Assembly (NCBI GenBank): GCA_051530055.1 | Contig: CM121342.1 | Location: 12,028,001-12,092,000, forward strand | Origin: Neoechinorhynchus agilis | Taxonomy: Eukaryota > Acanthocephala | Direction of reading: 5' to 3' | DNA length: 64,000 nucleotides | Program-made: the position numbers and the translations under genes | The notes under the pieces: generated by a model | The model's input: the letters and a program-made list of their open reading frames with translations, nothing else | Told to the model about the DNA's origin: nothing | The model's database searches: none | Shown: piece after piece, positions 42,393 through 53,920 of the stretch | Position numbering within the stretch: position 1 is the stretch's first letter | Layout: every line of letters starts with the position of its first letter

Positions 42393-42664
42393 AACGCTTA
42401 CAAACTCATAACCTTATGGATCAAGGAATCTGCTCCTTCGAACTCGTTCCCTTAGAAAAACACCTCTCTCTAATCTTTCACAAACACTCAAAGCGCCTTC
42501 ATTCTCTTCCTCTTCTTCAATTTCTACCACAAATTTCTCCTTTTGCTCACACTTACAACACTCGCGTCGCCCCAACATTTTCCATCCTTCAGTTCCTCAC
42601 ACAAATCTCAACGAGTACGAAGGAGCAGATTCCTTGATCCATAAGGTTATGAGTTTGTAAGCGT
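42393..42664. repeat. Palindromic element carrying a LINE C-terminal scrap
   Basis: Left arm CTTACAAACTCATAACCTTA then TGGATCAAGGAATCTGCTCC (42395-42436) is matched in reverse complement at 42618-42662 with almost no change, arms about 50 bp. The 160-bp centre encodes, on the plus strand, LSLIFHKHSKRLHSLPLLQF and HTYNTR, resembling the HxYNTR tail motif of APE-type LINEs. Long perfect arms suggest a recent foldback. Confidence 0.75.
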
Positions 42665-42982
42665 TTTAAGTGATTCAATGGCTTCCCAGGCTCATATCGG
42701 TGGACTGTGTGTCCAATTAAAATAATCAGACGTGTAGGGAATATTCACTTCAACACTTGGAAAAAATCGAAACGGCTATCGAGACAAGATAAAAAATTGA
42801 TCACTTGTGCTAAGATATAAAACCGGCAGAATCGGTACATTACGTAGTTGTGTGGACGTGGTCTAGGGAACTTTAGCCCCATTTCCTGTTTCAGTGTCAA
42901 AGAGTTCAAAATCCATTATCGCCGATGACTTGTAAGCAAGGAAGACGAAATACTGCTGAAGAAAATTCACTTATATAAAAAT
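42665..42982. other. Spacer, nothing recognised
   Basis: No supported gene. The phrase GTGATT(C/T)AATGGCTTCC...CTCA..CGGTGG..TGTGTGCCC near 42670-42715 recurs diverged at 43197-43245, so the pieces flanking the MITE fragment may be repeats of each other. Confidence 0.4.
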
Positions 42983-43112
42983 GTCGATATGTGGGGTACT
43001 GAGGAATGTGATTGGAATTATTGTTTAGGTCTACACCGGGGAACGACGAGGTTCGAAACGTCTTCAATAAATAATCATTTACCGAGTGTAGACCTAAGCA
43101 ATAATTCCAAAT
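42983..43112. repeat. Foldback MITE, fragment C
   Basis: TGTCGATATGTGGGGTACTG and GAGGTTCGAAACGTCTTCAA match the centre of the MITE copies at 25199 and 29912. The inner palindrome is shortened and the outer terminal repeats are absent. Confidence 0.8.
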
Positions 43113-43508
43113 TCAGTTGTGAATTCCGCCTCCTTGGGAGTTATCTGAGGATCCGGGGGGGATCTACAAACTTCTAACTGTGTGGTTCAGGGTTTCAGTG
43201 ATTTAATCACTTCCCTCACTCAGAGCGGTGGGCTGCGTGCCCAAGGAAAATAATCTTCAATCGTGTAAGAGATAATCACTTCAAATACACTTAAAAAGTA
43301 AACGGCTTCCCATACCCGATTTCAATTTTTTACATACGAGAACTTACCATATGTTTCAAACTTAAAGTTGGATGAATCTTTTTATTAAACAAGATCGCTG
43401 ACTTGAGCATATCTTTAAAGAATCAAAAGAACCTGATAAGCTTCAAATAAACGTGAATATCACTAAAGTTCATTTTTATTAAAGAAAAATATTATGCTTC
43501 CGCAAGGA

Positions 43509-44036
43509 TTAGGTCGAAGGATTCATCAATGCGCTAATCCAATCTTCATAATGAACGTTTCCGTTCTTGTCCTCGAATCCGTGAAGGAGTAACTCGCATT
43601 CCTCTTCACTGAGTTTATCTCCGATGGTGGTCAAAAGGTGTCGTAGTTCAGCAGCTGAAATAAGGCCATTCATCTCTCGATCGAAAACTCTACGTCCGAA
43701 ATCTCTTTGTCTTTATAAAAGAGCTTATTTAACTAAGAGACTCGATCTAAGGCCGTCTATAAACTCATCTTTGCTGGGAAATTCAGCTTGAGCATGCTTT
43801 GACAGATTCTCGTAAATTGGAAGGAATTGTTCAAGAGTGATTCGAACTGGTCCCTGTTGACCATCTTTTTGAAAGTCTTTACTTACGTGAGCAATCTTAG
43901 CGTTTGACGGATTTAATCCAAGAGCGCGCACTACATCTCCCAAGTACGTTACACTAATACGGTTGTCTCCTTTATCGTCGAAGGTCGCGAATACTTCACT
44001 GATCGTATCAAGTTGTTCAGGGCTTAAAGATGACAT
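43509..44036 (-). CDS. Myosin essential light chain
   Basis: Two exons: 44036-43742 and 43687-43509, separated by a 54-bp intron (donor TCGA|GTCTCT, acceptor GTAGAG|TTTTCG, phase 1), giving 157 residues, the usual length. The first half has [20 protein letters not shown] and [20 protein letters not shown]; the second has [44 protein letters not shown] and [18 protein letters not shown]. These are the degenerate EF-hands of the essential (alkali) light chain, which wraps the first IQ motif of the myosin heavy-chain lever arm. The Ca-binding loops lack several acidic ligands, as expected for this family. An AATAAA lies about 35 bp past the stop. The gene starts 50 bp from a divergent neighbour at 44086, so they must share an upstream region. 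Confidence 0.85.
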
Positions 44037-44085
44037 TTACAGCTACGTAGATCTTGAAGAGCAAAGGGAAAACGAATAGACGACG

Positions 44086-44831
44086 ATGGTGAGTCAAAAC
44101 TTCAGAGTGAATAAGAAAATTTGCAGCGCGTGTCGTTTCCCTTTTAGAAATAATCAAGAATTGTCTTCGAGAATTCAACGTAAAACTCTTCTCGATATTC
44201 CACGACTATCAAATGAAAGTGAAACATGGCAACTTTCTAATTTTTTAGTCGTACAATGTCTTAGTGATATGCCGGAGCAAAATTTCAACGTTTGCGGCTC
44301 ACTCTTCAGTAAAAAGGTAGCGTCAATTACAACATACAAACGGAAGGAGAGTGGCTAAAATCTTAGTCACACTCATCATTCTCAATTGACAGCTTCTGGA
44401 CAACTAAACATGAAGACAAAAATAATGGATAATCGAAGAAAAAAACTTTACCGTAACATAATAGTTGCACCTGTCGCCTAGACAGCAGTCTATACAAGCC
44501 CAGTCACGTTGGCCGTCACGGCCGTTACAAACATTAGAGAAGGCCAAAAGATCTAAATTGGGGATATTATTCGTGGGATGACTTACGCGAGTCTTTCAAG
44601 AAAAGACCTTTGCTTCATAGATATTATAATAAACAAGCAACAATTTTTCAAACAAATGTACTCTGTCCGTTTGAAATAACTACAAATATCGATGCACTTT
44701 TTGATTGGGTGCGGAGATGCCCGCCTTCAGTAAATACGAGAGAGCTCAATTTTCGAACTGGCAAAACTTGCGAAATTCGAGTACCAAACGTTTATCGTCA
44801 CTTCGAAATTCGCGCCTCTGAATTCCTTTAA
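44086..44831 (+). CDS. Unidentified two-exon gene
   Basis: Exon 1 44086-44316 (ATG, 77 codons, ends AAAAAG|GTAGCG) and exon 2 44538-44831 (acceptor ACATTAG) join in phase 0 to give 174 residues. Exon 1 contains NKKICSACRFPFRNNQELSS (a CxxC pair) and SETWQLSNFLVVQCLSDMPE. Exon 2 contains LNWGYYSWDDLRESFKKRPL, LHRYYNKQATIFQTNVLCPF, IDALFDWVRRCPPSVNTREL and NVYRHFEIRASEFL. The composition, the in-phase splice and the absence of stops argue for a real protein, hydrophilic and probably cytosolic or mitochondrial; no signal peptide. I do not recognise the family. It is divergent from the myosin light chain with only 49 bp between start codons. Confidence 0.6.
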
Positions 44832-45033
44832 TGATTTTAACTTTATAAAATACAATTTTAGCTTACACACTCACATAGAGCGATCGAGTTTTATAAAGCA
44901 TGAAAACTTTAAATTCGCATTTTAAGAATACATTTTTTCGCAACGTAATGAAATCAATTGGTTAAAGAAAAACGATACACCGGGACCTAAAAACGATCCT
45001 ATTCGAAAATATCTCGCAACTGCTAAAAAATGA

Positions 45034-45384
45034 TTACTTGCATTTTTGGCATTCGAGCTCTGTAGAACAGTATTTGTTCACATAATGTCGTCTTTGCATT
45101 CCTTCAGTCCATTCAAGATTGACTATTATAAAGTCGTAGATAAAGTAGAAAACGAATACGATGAACCTGTGTGATGTACTAGAGTCATACAAGTTGTTTG
45201 ATTTGGTGTGCATTGTCTTATAGTCTTCGCACATTTTCCATAAGCTTCCTCTTGATTTCGGCACACATAACATTCAAGAAGAACTGCCGTTCGTACTAAA
45301 ACAAACATATTTTAAACACACTTTCAAAAACATTAATTTACAGAATACGACTATTAAAAGTATGGGCGCCTGTAGACATCGCAT
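45034..45384 (-). CDS. Ly-6/uPAR three-finger protein
   Basis: Three exons on the minus strand: 45384-45342, 45295-45167 and 45122-45034, with introns of 46 and 44 bp (GT..AG), all phase 1, giving 86 residues. A signal peptide (MRCLQAPILLIVVF then a hydrophobic stretch, residues 1-23) precedes LECYVCRNQEEAYGKCAKTI, CTPNQTTCMTLVHHT, LEWTEGMQRRHYVNKYCS and TELECQKCK. The LxCYxC start, the CMT after the fourth cysteine and the late KxC pattern are those of single-domain Ly-6 proteins, which are often GPI-anchored. No hydrophobic GPI tail follows the stop; GCAA|GTAATC next to the stop could be a donor to a further exon. The tail is therefore uncertain. Confidence 0.7.
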
Positions 45385-45452
45385 ATCAGAATTGCATCGA
45401 GATCTAGAATAAATAAAAGAAAAACATAAGTAACATAAAAAACAATCTATTC

Positions 45453-45752
45453 TCAATCATTATCGCCGATGCCAAACCGTTCAGACACCTGCTTAATCGA
45501 ACATTGATCAATTGATGCGATTTGACCTAACAGGATTTGAGCCACGTCTTTAATATCGTTGTATTCATGAAGAAGATCGCGATAACGACGACTTTCATCG
45601 CATTCGACATCATTTGCACTCCCGAGTTCAAGTAACTCCTTCTCCAAGTCTTCAATTTCTTTTCGCAAATCAGAAGTTAAACATTTGTCATCAACTCTCC
45701 TCAGAGGAGATTTAAATGCACCCACAGGCGCAGCATTTGCTTGCTTTTTCAT
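45453..45752 (-). CDS. SWI5: DNA repair protein SWI5 homologue
   Basis: A single-exon frame of 99 residues from ATG 45752. A basic N-terminus (MKKQANAAPVGAFKSPLRR) is followed by a coiled coil (LRKEIEDLEKELLELG) and the family signature LLHEYNDIKDVAQILLGQIA then SIDQCSIKQVSERFGI. Swi5 pairs with Sfr1 and stimulates Rad51 strand exchange in recombinational repair; the C-terminal helix seen here is the conserved binding part. Length matches the short animal and fungal forms. It lies 68 bp upstream of the Ly-6 gene on the same strand and about 200 bp from the left edge of the satellite array, making it the last gene before it. Confidence 0.88.
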   Translation of the reverse strand: MKKQANAAPVGAFKSPLRRVDDKCLTSDLRKEIEDLEKELLELGSANDVECDESRRYRDLLHEYNDIKDVAQILLGQIASIDQCSIKQVSERFGIGDND

Positions 45753-48700
45753 CCGCAAGTGAAAAAGTATCGACAAGAAAAAGAATTAAAATACTATGGG
45801 GAAAACGACAACATCGTAATACATTTAAAAAAATTACTGTAAAAAAACTCATCACCACAAAGTAGATAAAAACAATGGAAAACAATTTAACGGTAAGGGA
45901 AACCTTCAAAAATTAAGATGGTGAATTTCATAGTAACACCGGAAGAACGATTCGCTCCATGAGATCTTTGAATTTGCCATGAAATGCGATAATGTTCGCA
46001 ATTATTGACGAACGATTTTTTGTGAGCATTCTTTAGAATTCTTAGAGGTGAGATGATGAATATCTCAAAAATCTTACTTTCGCTCCAGTGAACGAATGAT
46101 GATGTCGAGATTTCTTATCTTATTTTGTAATTGAATTATTGGCGACTGAAATCTCGGACGAATTCTCCCTTTTGTGATATTTTATCTTTAATTTTATATG
46201 ATGAAATGCGATCTTCGCGATGGTCTTCGGATTAATTGACGAACAATTTTCTTGTGAGCATTCTATAGAATTCTTTACATGAGATGATGAATATCTCAAA
46301 AATCTTACTTTCGCTCCAGTGAACGAATGATGATGTCGAGATTTCTTATCTTATTTTGTAATTGAATTATTGGCGACTGAAATCTCGGACGAATTCTCCC
46401 TTTTGTGATATTTTATCTTTAATTTTATATGATGAAATGCGATCTTCGCGATGGTCTTCGGATTAATTGACGAACAATTTTCTTGTGAGCATTCTATAGA
46501 ATTCTTTACATGAGATGATGAATTTCTCAAAAATCTGACTTTCGTTCTACTGAACGAATGATGATATCGAGTTTTCTGATCTTAATTTTTAATTGAATTG
46601 TTAGCGATTCAAATTTCGGGCGAATTCTCCCTTTTGTGCAATTTTATCCTTTAATTTGCAATGATGAGTTGCGATCTTCGCGATGGTCTTCGGATTTATT
46701 GACGAAAGTTTTGCTTCTGAGCATTCTTTAGAATTCTTTAGATGAGATGATGAATTTCTCAAAAATCTTACTTTCGTTCTACTGAACGAATGATGATATC
46801 GAGATTTCTGATCTTAATTTGTACTTGAATTCTTAGCGATTGAAATCTCGGCGAATTCTCCCTTTTGTGATATTTTATCCTTTAATTTGCAATGATGAAA
46901 TGCGATCTTCGCGATGGTATTCGGATTTATTGACGAAAGTTTTGCTTCTGAGCATTCTTTAGAATTCTTTGAGATGAGATGATGAATTTCTCAAAAATCT
47001 AACTTTCGTTCTACTGAACGAATGATGATATCGAGATTTCTGATCTTCATTTGTACTTGAATTCTTAGCGATTAAAATCTCGGCGAATTCTCCCTTTTGT
47101 GATATTTTATCCTTTAATTTGCAGTGATGAAATGCGATCTTCGCGATGGTCTTCGGATTTATTGACGAAAGTTTTACTTCTGAGCATTCTTTAGAATTCT
47201 TTACATGAGATTATGAATTTCTAAAAATCTAACTTTCATTCTACTGAACGAACGAAGATATCGAGATTTCTGATCTTAATTTTTAATAGAATCGTTAGCG
47301 ATCGAAATTTCGGCGAATTCTCCCTTTTGTGATATTTTATCCTTTAATTTTCTATGATGAAATGCGATCTTCGCGATGGTCTTCAAATTAATTGACGAAC
47401 AATTTTCTTGTGAGCATTCTTTAGAATTCTTTGAGATGAGATGATGAATTTCTCAAAAATCTAACTTTCGTTCTACTGAACGAATGATGATATGGAGTTT
47501 TCTGATCTTAAATTGTACTTGAATTCATAGCGATTGAAATCTCGGGCGAATTCTCTTTTTTTTCTATTTTATCTTTTAATTTGCAATGATGAAATGCCAT
47601 CTTCGCGATGGTCTTCGGATTTATTGACGAAAGTTTTTCTTCTGAGCATTCTTTAGAATTCTTTGAGATGAGATCATGAATTTCTCAAAAATCTTACTTT
47701 CGTTCTACTGAGCGAATGATGATATCGAGATTTCTGATCTTCATTTGTACTTGAATTCTTGGCGATTGAAATGTCGGGCGAATTCTCCTTTTTGTGCTTT
47801 TTTATCCTTTAATTTCCTATGATGAAAAACGATCTTCGCGATTGTTTTCGGATTTATTGACGAAAGTTTTGCTTCTGAACATTCTTTAGAATTCTTGGAG
47901 ATGAGATGATGAGTTTCTCAAAAATCTAACTTTCGTTCTTGTGAACGAATGATGATATCTAGATTCATGATCTTAATTTGTTCTTGAATTTTTAACGATT
48001 GAAATCTCGGGCGAATTCTCCGTTTTGTGATATTTTATCCTTTAATTTGCAATGATGAAATGCGATCTTCGCGATGGTCTTCGGATTTATTGACGAAAGT
48101 TTTGCTTCTGAGCATTCTTTAGAATTCTTTGAGATGAGATGATGATTTTCTCCAAAATCTAACTTTCGTTCTAGTGAACGAATGATGATATCGAGATTTC
48201 TTATCTTAAATTGTACTTGAATTCATAGCGATTGAAATGTTGGGCGAATTCTCCTTTTTGTGCTTTTTTATCCTTTAATTTGCTATGATGAAATGCCATC
48301 TTCGTGAAGGCCTTCGGATTTATTGACGAAAGTTTTTCTTCTGAGCATTCTTTAGAATTCTTTGAGATGAGATCTTGAATTTCTCAAAAATCTTACTTTC
48401 GTTCTACTGAGCGAATGATGATATCGTGATTTCTGATCTTCATTTGTACTTGAATTTTTAGCGATTGAAATCTCGGGCGAATTCTCCCTTTTGTGATATT
48501 TTATCCTTTAATTTGCTATGATTAAATGCGATCTTCGCGATGGTCTTTTGATTTATTGACCAAAGTTTTGCTTCTGAGCATTCTTCGGAGTTCTTTGAAG
48601 TGCGATGATGGATTTCTCAAAAATCTAACTTTCGTTCAAGTGAACGAATGATGATATCGAGATTTCTGGGCCTTGTTATAAATTGAATTGTTAACGATTG

Positions 48701-50309
48701 AAATTTCGGGTGAATTCTCCTTTTTGTGTTATTTTATCCTTTAATTTGCAATGATGGTATTCGATCTTCGCGATGGTCTTCGGATTTAAGGACGAAAGCT
48801 TGCTTCTGAGCATTCTATAGAATTCTTTGAGATGAGCTGTTTAATTTCTAAAAAATCTAACTTCCGTTCTACTGAACGAATGATGATATCGAGATTTCTG
48901 ATTTAAATTTGTACTGGAATTCTTAGCGATTGAAATCTCTGGCGAATTCTTTTTTTGCTATATTATACTTTAATTTGCAACGATTAAGTGCGATCTTCGC
49001 GATGGTCTTCTGATTTATTGACGAAAGTTTTTCTTCTGAGCATTCTTTAGAGTTGCTTGAGATGAAATGTTGAATTTCTCAAAAATCTAACTTCCGTTCT
49101 ACTGATCGAATGATGATATCGAGATTTCTGATCTTAATTTGTACTTGAATTCTTGGCGATTGAAATGTCGGGCGAATTCTCCTTTTTGTGTTTTTTATCC
49201 TTTAATTTGCTATGATGAAATGCGATCTTCGCGATGGTCTTCGGATTTATTGAGGAAAGTTTTCTTCTGAGCATTCTTTAGAATTCTTTGAGATGAGATG
49301 ATGAATTTCTCAAAAATCTTACTTTCGTTCTACTGAACGAATGATGATATCGAGATTTCTGATCTTAATTTGTACTTGAATTCTTGGCGATTGAAATGTC
49401 TTGCAAATTCTCCTTTTTGTGCTTTTTTATCCTTTAATTTGCTATGATGAAATGCGATCTTCGCGATGGTCTTCGGATTTATTGACGAAAGTTTTTCTTG
49501 TGAGCATTCTTTAGAATTCTTTGTGATGATGAATTTCTCAAAAATCGCACTTTCGTTCTACTGAACGAATGATGATATCTAGATTTCTGATCTTCATTTG
49601 TACTTGAATGCTTAGCGATTGAAATCTCGGGCAAATTCTCCATTTTGTGATATTTTATCCTTTAATTTGCTATGATTAAACTCGATCTTCGCGATGGTCT
49701 TCGGATTTATTGACCAAAATTTTGCTTCTGAGCATTCTTTGGAATTTTTTACATGAGATGATGAATTTCTCAAAAATCTAAATTCCGTTCTACTGAACGA
49801 ATGATGATGTCGAGATTTCTTATCTTAATTTGTACTGGAATTCTAAGCGGTTGAAATCTCTGGCGAATTCTCTTTTTTTGCTATTTTATTCTTTAATTTG
49901 CTATGATGAAATGCGATCTTCGCGATGGTCTTCGGATTTATTGACGAAAGTTTTTCTTGAGAGCATTCTTTTGAATTCTTTGAGATGAGATGATAAATTT
50001 CTCAAAAAACTTACTTTCGTTCTACTGAACGAATGATGATATCGAGATTTATGATGGTAATTTGTACTGGAATTCTTAGCGATTGAAATCTCTAGCGAAT
50101 TCTCTTTTTTTGCTATTTTATCCTTTAATTTGCTATGATGAAATGCGATCTTCGCGATGGTCTTCGGATTTATTGACGAAAATTTTGCTTCTGAGCATTT
50201 TTTGTAATTCTTTACATGAGATGATGAATTTCTCAAAAATCTTACTTCCGTTCTACTGAACGAATGATGATGTCGAGATTTCTTATCTTAATTTGTACTG
50301 GAATTCTTA

Positions 50310-53300
50310 GCGATTGAAATCTCTAGCGAATTCTCTTTTTTTTGCTATTTTATCCTTTAATTTGCTATGATGAAATGCGATCTTTGCGATGGTCTTCGGA
50401 TTTACTGACGAAAGTCTTGCTTCTGAGCATTCTTTAGAATTCTTTAGATGAGATGATGAATTTCTCAAAAATCTAACTTTCGTTCTACTGAACGGATGAT
50501 GATATTGAGATTTCTGATCTTAATTTGTACTTGAATTCTTGGCGATTGAAATGTCGTGCGAATTCTTCTTTTTGTGCTTTTTTATCCTTTTATTTGCTAT
50601 GATGAAATGCTATCTTCGCGATGGTCTTCGGATTTATTGACGAAAGTTTTTCTTCTCAGCATTCTTTAGAATTCTTTGAGATGAGATGATGAATTTCTCA
50701 AAAATCTAACTTTCGTTCTACTGAACGAACGATGATGTCGAGATTTCTTATCTTAATTTGTTCTGGAATTCTTAGCGATTGAAATCTCTTGCGAATTCTC
50801 TTTTTTTTCTATTTTATCATTTAATTTGCTATGATGAAATGCGATCTTCGCGATGGTCATCGGATTTATTGACGAAAGTTTTGCTTCTGAGCATTCCTTA
50901 GAATTCTTTAGATGAGATGATGAATTTGTGAAAAATCTAGGTTTCGTTCTACTGAACGAATGATGATATCGAGATTTCTGATCTTAATTTTTTATAGAGT
51001 TGTTAGCGATTGAAATTTCGGGCGACTTCTCCCTTTTTTGCTATTTTATCCTTTAATCTGGTATGATTAAATGCGATCTTCGCGATGGTCTTCGTATTTC
51101 TTGACGAACGATTTTCTTGTGAGCATTCTTTAGAATTCTTTGAGGTGCGATGATGAATTTCTCAAAAATCTAATTTTCGTTCTAATGAACGAATGATGAT
51201 ATCGAGATTTCTGATGTTCATTTGAACTTGAATTCTTAGCGATTAAAATCTCGGGCGAATTCTCCCTTTTGTGATATTTTATCCTTTAATTTGCAGTGAT
51301 GAAATGCGATCTTCGCGATGGTCTTCGGATTTATTGACGAAAGTTTTGCTTCTGAGCATTCTTTAGAATTCTTGGAGATGAGATGATGAATTTCTCAAAA
51401 ATCTAACTTTCGTTCTAGTGAACGAATGATGATATCGAGATTTATGATCTTAATTTGTTCTTGAATTTTTAGCGATTGAAATCTCGGGCGAATTCTCCGT
51501 TTTGTGATATTTTATCCTTTAATTTGCAATGATGAAATGCGATCTTCGCGATGGTCTTCGGATTAATTGACGAACGATTTTCTTGTGAGAATTCTTTAGA
51601 TGAGATGATGAATTTCTCAAAAATCAAACTTTCATTCTACAGAACGAATGAAGATATCGAGATTTCTGATCTTAATTTTTAATAGAGTTGTTAGCGATTA
51701 AAATCTCGGGTTAATTCTCCCTTTTGTGATATTTTATCCTTTAATTTGCAGTGATGAAATGCGATCTTCGCGATGGTCTTCGGATTTATTTACCAAAGTT
51801 TTGCTTCTGAGCATTCTTTGGAATTCTTTACATGACATGATGAATTTCTCAAAAATCTAACTTCCGTTCTACTGAACGAATGATGATACCGAGATTTCTC
51901 ATCTTAATTTGTACTTGAATTCTTGGCGATTGAAATGTCGGGCGAATTCTCTTTTTTGTTCTTTTTTATCCTTTAATTTCCTAGGATGAAATGCCATCTT
52001 CACGATGGTCTTCGGATTTTTGACGAAAGTTTTTCTTATGAGCATTCTTTAGAATTCTTTGAGATGAGATGATGAATTTCTCAAAAATCTAACTTTCGTT
52101 CTACTGAACGAATGATGATATCGAGATTTCTGATCTTAATTTTTACTAGAATTCTTAGCGATTGAAATCTCTAGCGAATTCTCTTTTTTTGCTATTTTAT
52201 CCTTTAATTTGCTATGATGAAATGCGATCTTCGCGATGGTCTTCGGATTTACTGACGAAAGTTTTGCTTCTGAGCATTCTTTAGAATTCTTTAGATGAGA
52301 TGATGAATTTCTCAAAAATCTAACTTTCGTTCTACTGAACGAATGATGATATCGAGATTTCTGATCTTAATTTGTACTTGAATTCTTGGCGATTGAAATG
52401 TCGTGCGAATTCTTCTTTTTGTGCTTTTTTATCCTTTAATTTGCTATGATGAAATGCTATCTTCGCGATGGTCTTCGGATTTATTGACGAAAGTTTTTCT
52501 TCTCAGCATTCTTTAGAATTCTTTGAGATGAGATGATGAATTTCTCAAAAATCTAACTTTCGTTCTACTGAACGAATGATGATATCGAGATTTCTTATCT
52601 TAATTTGTACTGGAATTCTTAGCGATTGAAATCTCTTGCGAATTCTCTTTTTTTTCTATTTTATCCTTTAATTTGCTATGATGAAATGCGATCTTCGCGA
52701 TGGTCTTCGGATTTATTGACGAAAGTTTTTCTTCTGAGCATTCTTTAGAATTCTTTAGATGAGATGATGAATTTGTGAAAAATCTAGGTTTCGTTCTACT
52801 GAACGAATGATGATATCGAGATTTCTGATCTTAATTTTTTATAGAGTTGTTAGCGATTGAAATTTCGGGCGACTTCTCCCTTTTTTGCTATTTTATCCTT
52901 TAATCTGGTATGATTAAATGCGATCTTCGCGATGGTCTTCGTATTTCTTGACGAACGATTTTCTTGTGAGCATTCTTTAGAATTCTTTGAGGTGCGATGA
53001 TGAATTTCTCAAAAATCTAATTTTCGTTCTAATGAACGAATGATGATATCGAGATTTCTGATGTTCATTTGAACTTGAATTCTTAGCGATTAGAATCTCG
53101 GGCGAATTCTCCCGTTTGTGATATTTTATCCTTTAATTTGCAGTGATGAAATGCGATCTTCGCGATGGTCTTCGGATTTATTGACGAAAGTTTTGCTTCT
53201 GAGCATTCTTTAGAATTCTTAGGAGATGATGAATTTCACAAAATCTAACTTTCGTTCTAGTGAACGAATGATGATATCGAGATTTATGATCTTAATTTGT

Positions 53301-53920
53301 TCTTGAATTTTAACGATTGAAATCTCGGGCGAATTCTCCGTTTTGTGATATTTTATCCTTTAATTTGCAATGATGAAATGCGATCTTCGCGATGGTCTTC
53401 GGATTAATTGACGAACGATTTTCTTGTGAGAATTCTTTAGATGAGATGATGAATTTCTCAAAAATCAAACTTTCATTCTACAGAACGAATGAAGATATCG
53501 AGATTTCTGATCTTAATTTTTAATAGAGTTGTTAGCGATTAAAATCTCGGGTTAATTCTCCCTTTTGTGATATTTTATCCTCTAATTTGCAGTGATGATA
53601 TGCGATCTTCGCGATGGTCTTCGGATTTATTTACCAAAGTTTTGCTTCTGAGCATTCTTTGGAATTCTTTACATGACATGATGAATTTCTCAAAAATCTA
53701 ACTTCCGTTCTACTGAACGAATGATGATACCGAGATTTCTCATCTTAATTTGTACTTGAATTCTTGGCGATTGAAATGTCGGGCGAATTCTCTTTTTTGT
53801 TCTTTTTTATCCTTTAATTTCCTAGGATGAAATGCCATCTTCACGATGGTCTTCGGATTTTTGACGAAAGTTTTTCTTATGAGCATTCTTTAGAATTCTT
53901 TAAGATGAGATGATGAATTT
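50310..53920. repeat. Higher-order repeat: two copies of an eight-monomer block
   Basis: Private variants repeat at 1841-1847 bp: TGAATTTGTGAAAAATCTAG at 50921 and 52768; CTGATGTTCATTTGAACTTG at 51211 and 53058; CAAACTTTCATTCTACAGAA at 51625 and 53466; CTAGGATGAAATGCCATCTT at 51981 and 53822. Spacing equals eight monomers. The lag changing from 1847 to 1841 marks a small deletion between the second and third markers in the right copy. Confidence 0.9.

Noticed and set aside
49901-50236. Minus-strand open frames in the satellite (MRNSSSH... proteins at 49901, 53922, 56239, 57884, 59991)
   Set aside because: They are the same monomer read in one frame. The monomer length of 231 is divisible by three, so frames persist across units until a variant makes a stop. 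Starts and ends are inconsistent and there is no splice or codon-bias signal.
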